Of a DNA stretch of 64,000 nucleotides, positions 63,220 to 64,000 are shown piece after piece. The notes beneath the pieces are model-generated. The model ran no database searches. It had not been told where the DNA came from and saw only the letters and a list, made by a program, of their open reading frames with translations. Each line of letters begins with the position of its first letter. Position 1 is the first letter of the stretch. Made by a program: the position numbers and the translations under genes. The stretch spans positions 496,001 through 560,000 of the forward strand of contig NZ_JBIGHX010000002.1 of assembly GCF_043555885.1 (NCBI RefSeq). The letters run 5' to 3'. Origin of the DNA: Pelomonas lactea. GTDB taxonomy: Bacteria; Pseudomonadota; Gammaproteobacteria; Burkholderiales; Burkholderiaceae_C.

Positions 63220-63402
63220 CCGTCCACTGCGTTCCTCCGGGGCTTTAATTTCCTTCATCCGATGCTCTATGAGCAAGGGCTTGGAATATGCCGGATGGGC
63301 GTGAGCGTCTCGCGTCAGATGAACCCGAAGTCCGGATGACCTGGCCCACCTGATTACCCCTGGGTGTTCAGGATCTCGGCCCCCAGGATCGCGGTGGACA
63401 CC
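63220..63402 (+). ncRNA. ssrS: 6S RNA
   Basis: A roughly 183-nt non-coding stretch directly after zapA, the standard place and size for 6S RNA (184 nt in E. coli). A long closing stem pairs 63222-63243 (GTCCACTGCG, CCT, GGGGC) with 63379-63399 (GCCCC, AGG, CGCGGTGGAC). A 3' central-bubble hairpin CCTGA...TCAGG is present, and a terminal arm includes CCGGA pairing with TCCGG and CGTGAG pairing with CTCGCG. 6S RNA mimics an open promoter and sequesters the housekeeping sigma-70 holoenzyme in stationary phase. Exact ends are estimated from the stem. Confidence 0.82.
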
Positions 63403-63426
63403 TCTTCCTCCCCTAGCATCAGCCCC

Positions 63427-63885
63427 ATGAACTACTGGCTGATGAAGTCCGAGCCCGACGAGGCCTCCATCCTCGATCTGCAAAAGGCCGGCACGCTCCC
63501 GTGGACCGGCGTGCGCAACTACCAGGCACGCAACTTCATGCGCGACGCCATGCGCATCGGTGACGGCGTGCTGTTCTATCACTCGTCCTGCGCCGAGCCC
63601 GGCATCGCCGGCCTCGCCGAGGTCTGCAGCGCCGCCTACCCGGACGGCACGCAGTTCGACCCGGCCAGCCATTACTTCGACGCCAAGTCCAAGCCCGAGG
63701 CGCCGCGCTGGGTGCATGTGGACGTGCGCTGGCGCGAGACGACGCGGCTGCTGAGCCTGAAGGAGATGCGCGACGCGCCCGAGCTGGCCAGCATGGGCGT
63801 GCTGCAGCGCGGCAGCCGGCTGTCGATCACGCCGGTCACGCCCGCCGAATGGCAGGCCGTGCTCGCGCGGCTGCATTCGGCATGA
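63427..63885 (+). CDS. EVE-domain protein
   Basis: A 152-residue protein starting MNYWLMKSEPDEASILDLQK, the characteristic EVE (PUA-like) start. WTGVRNYQARNFMRDAMRIG and DGVLFYHSSCAEPGIAGLAE are the nucleotide-pocket blocks. EVE proteins resemble YTH readers and are thought to bind modified bases; the cellular role is open. The zapA-6S-EVE-TauE order is recurrent in Burkholderiales. Its TGA overlaps the ATG of the next gene. Confidence 0.92.
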   Translation: MNYWLMKSEPDEASILDLQKAGTLPWTGVRNYQARNFMRDAMRIGDGVLFYHSSCAEPGIAGLAEVCSAAYPDGTQFDPASHYFDAKSKPEAPRWVHVDVRWRETTRLLSLKEMRDAPELASMGVLQRGSRLSITPVTPAEWQAVLARLHSA

Positions 63886-64000
63886 GCGCCGGCTTCATCG
63901 CCGAGCTGCTGGCGCTGGGCCTCGCCGCCGGCTTTCTGGCCGGGCTGCTGGCGCTGGGCCTCGCCGCCGGCTTTCTGGCCGGGCTGCTGGGCATAGGCGG
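63882..64000 (+). CDS. TauE/SafE-family membrane permease, 5' end only
   Basis: Only 39 codons are in the window. The sequence reads MSAGFIAELLALGLAAGFLA, continues with GLLALGLAAGFLAG and ends LLGIGG, the typical glycine-rich first helix of TauE/SafE sulfite-exporter-like permeases. The helix is longer than expected because 13 residues (LLALGLAAGFLAG) are present twice. The ATG overlaps the stop of the EVE gene (ATGA). Confidence 0.8.
   Translation, partial: MSAGFIAELLALGLAAGFLAGLLALGLAAGFLAGLLGIG
63905..63990 (+). repeat. 39-bp in-frame tandem duplication
   Basis: The 39-base unit at 63906-63944 is repeated exactly at 63945-63983, and a third partial copy (CTGCTGG) follows. The two full copies are identical. 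The duplication adds 13 residues to the first membrane helix of the TauE/SafE protein. Confidence 0.95.

Overview
The window is a very GC-rich bacterial chromosome segment with dense, mostly short-spaced genes. Gene content and order point to a betaproteobacterium of the order Burkholderiales, probably the Rubrivivax/Leptothrix/Roseateles branch. The evidence is a complete 14-gene nuo operon that starts after tpiA-secG-tRNA-Leu and ends in a DUF2818 gene and a NUDIX gene, an iscRSUA-hscBA-fdx cluster, the order zapA-6S RNA-EVE protein, a cysteine-type intracellular polyhydroxybutyrate depolymerase, and a TctC/Bug solute-binding protein. The genus is inference; no rRNA is present.

Layout. 1-2616: thiamine synthesis (thiO, cut by the left edge, and thiC) behind a TPP riboswitch. 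2634-6081: an MFS exporter divergent from a LysR regulator, then a TraB/GumN-like membrane protein. 6094-10578: an RND efflux pump with its adaptor. 10914-15244: a solute-binding protein, aroC, a CBS-domain protein, and a small DUF962 gene bracketed by two related non-coding palindromic elements, then a MipA/OmpV outer-membrane protein. 15281-18101: a threonine-degradation pair (SDR-type threonine dehydrogenase and kbl) divergent from an XRE-cupin regulator, with palindromes between them. 18154-19849: a DGPF/YCII protein with its ECF42-type sigma factor. 19915-23946: TctC/Bug, YihY, DUF2069 and an FAD-linked oxidase. 23947-28316: a second RND pump with a lipoprotein adaptor. 28527-43994: NUDIX, DUF2818 and nuoN to nuoA (respiratory complex I), all on the minus strand. 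44180-49214: tRNA-Leu(GAG), secG, tpiA, a quinone oxidoreductase, pnp and rpsO. 49512-49988: Hsp20 with a sigma-32-like promoter. 49985-56315: tsaD and the iron-sulfur assembly operon. 56502-59922: uvrB divergent from an aromatic aminotransferase. 60051-64000: phaZ, rsxB, nth, a small coiled-coil protein, zapA, 6S RNA, an EVE protein and the start of a TauE/SafE permease.

Most of this is core metabolism: the isc machinery supplies Fe-S clusters to complex I, Nth and RsxB, which are encoded in the same window. I see no prophage, IS element, CRISPR array or defence island.

The least explained structure is the pair of about 270-bp, multi-armed inverted-repeat elements at 13430-13697 and 14118-14390. 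They share internal sequence but have different outer stems, and they sandwich one small gene. Other points worth checking are a 39-bp in-frame tandem duplication in the first membrane helix of the TauE/SafE gene, a candidate ECF42 promoter upstream of the DGPF gene, nested palindromes between kbl and its divergent regulator, and a hairpin that could attenuate the isc operon.
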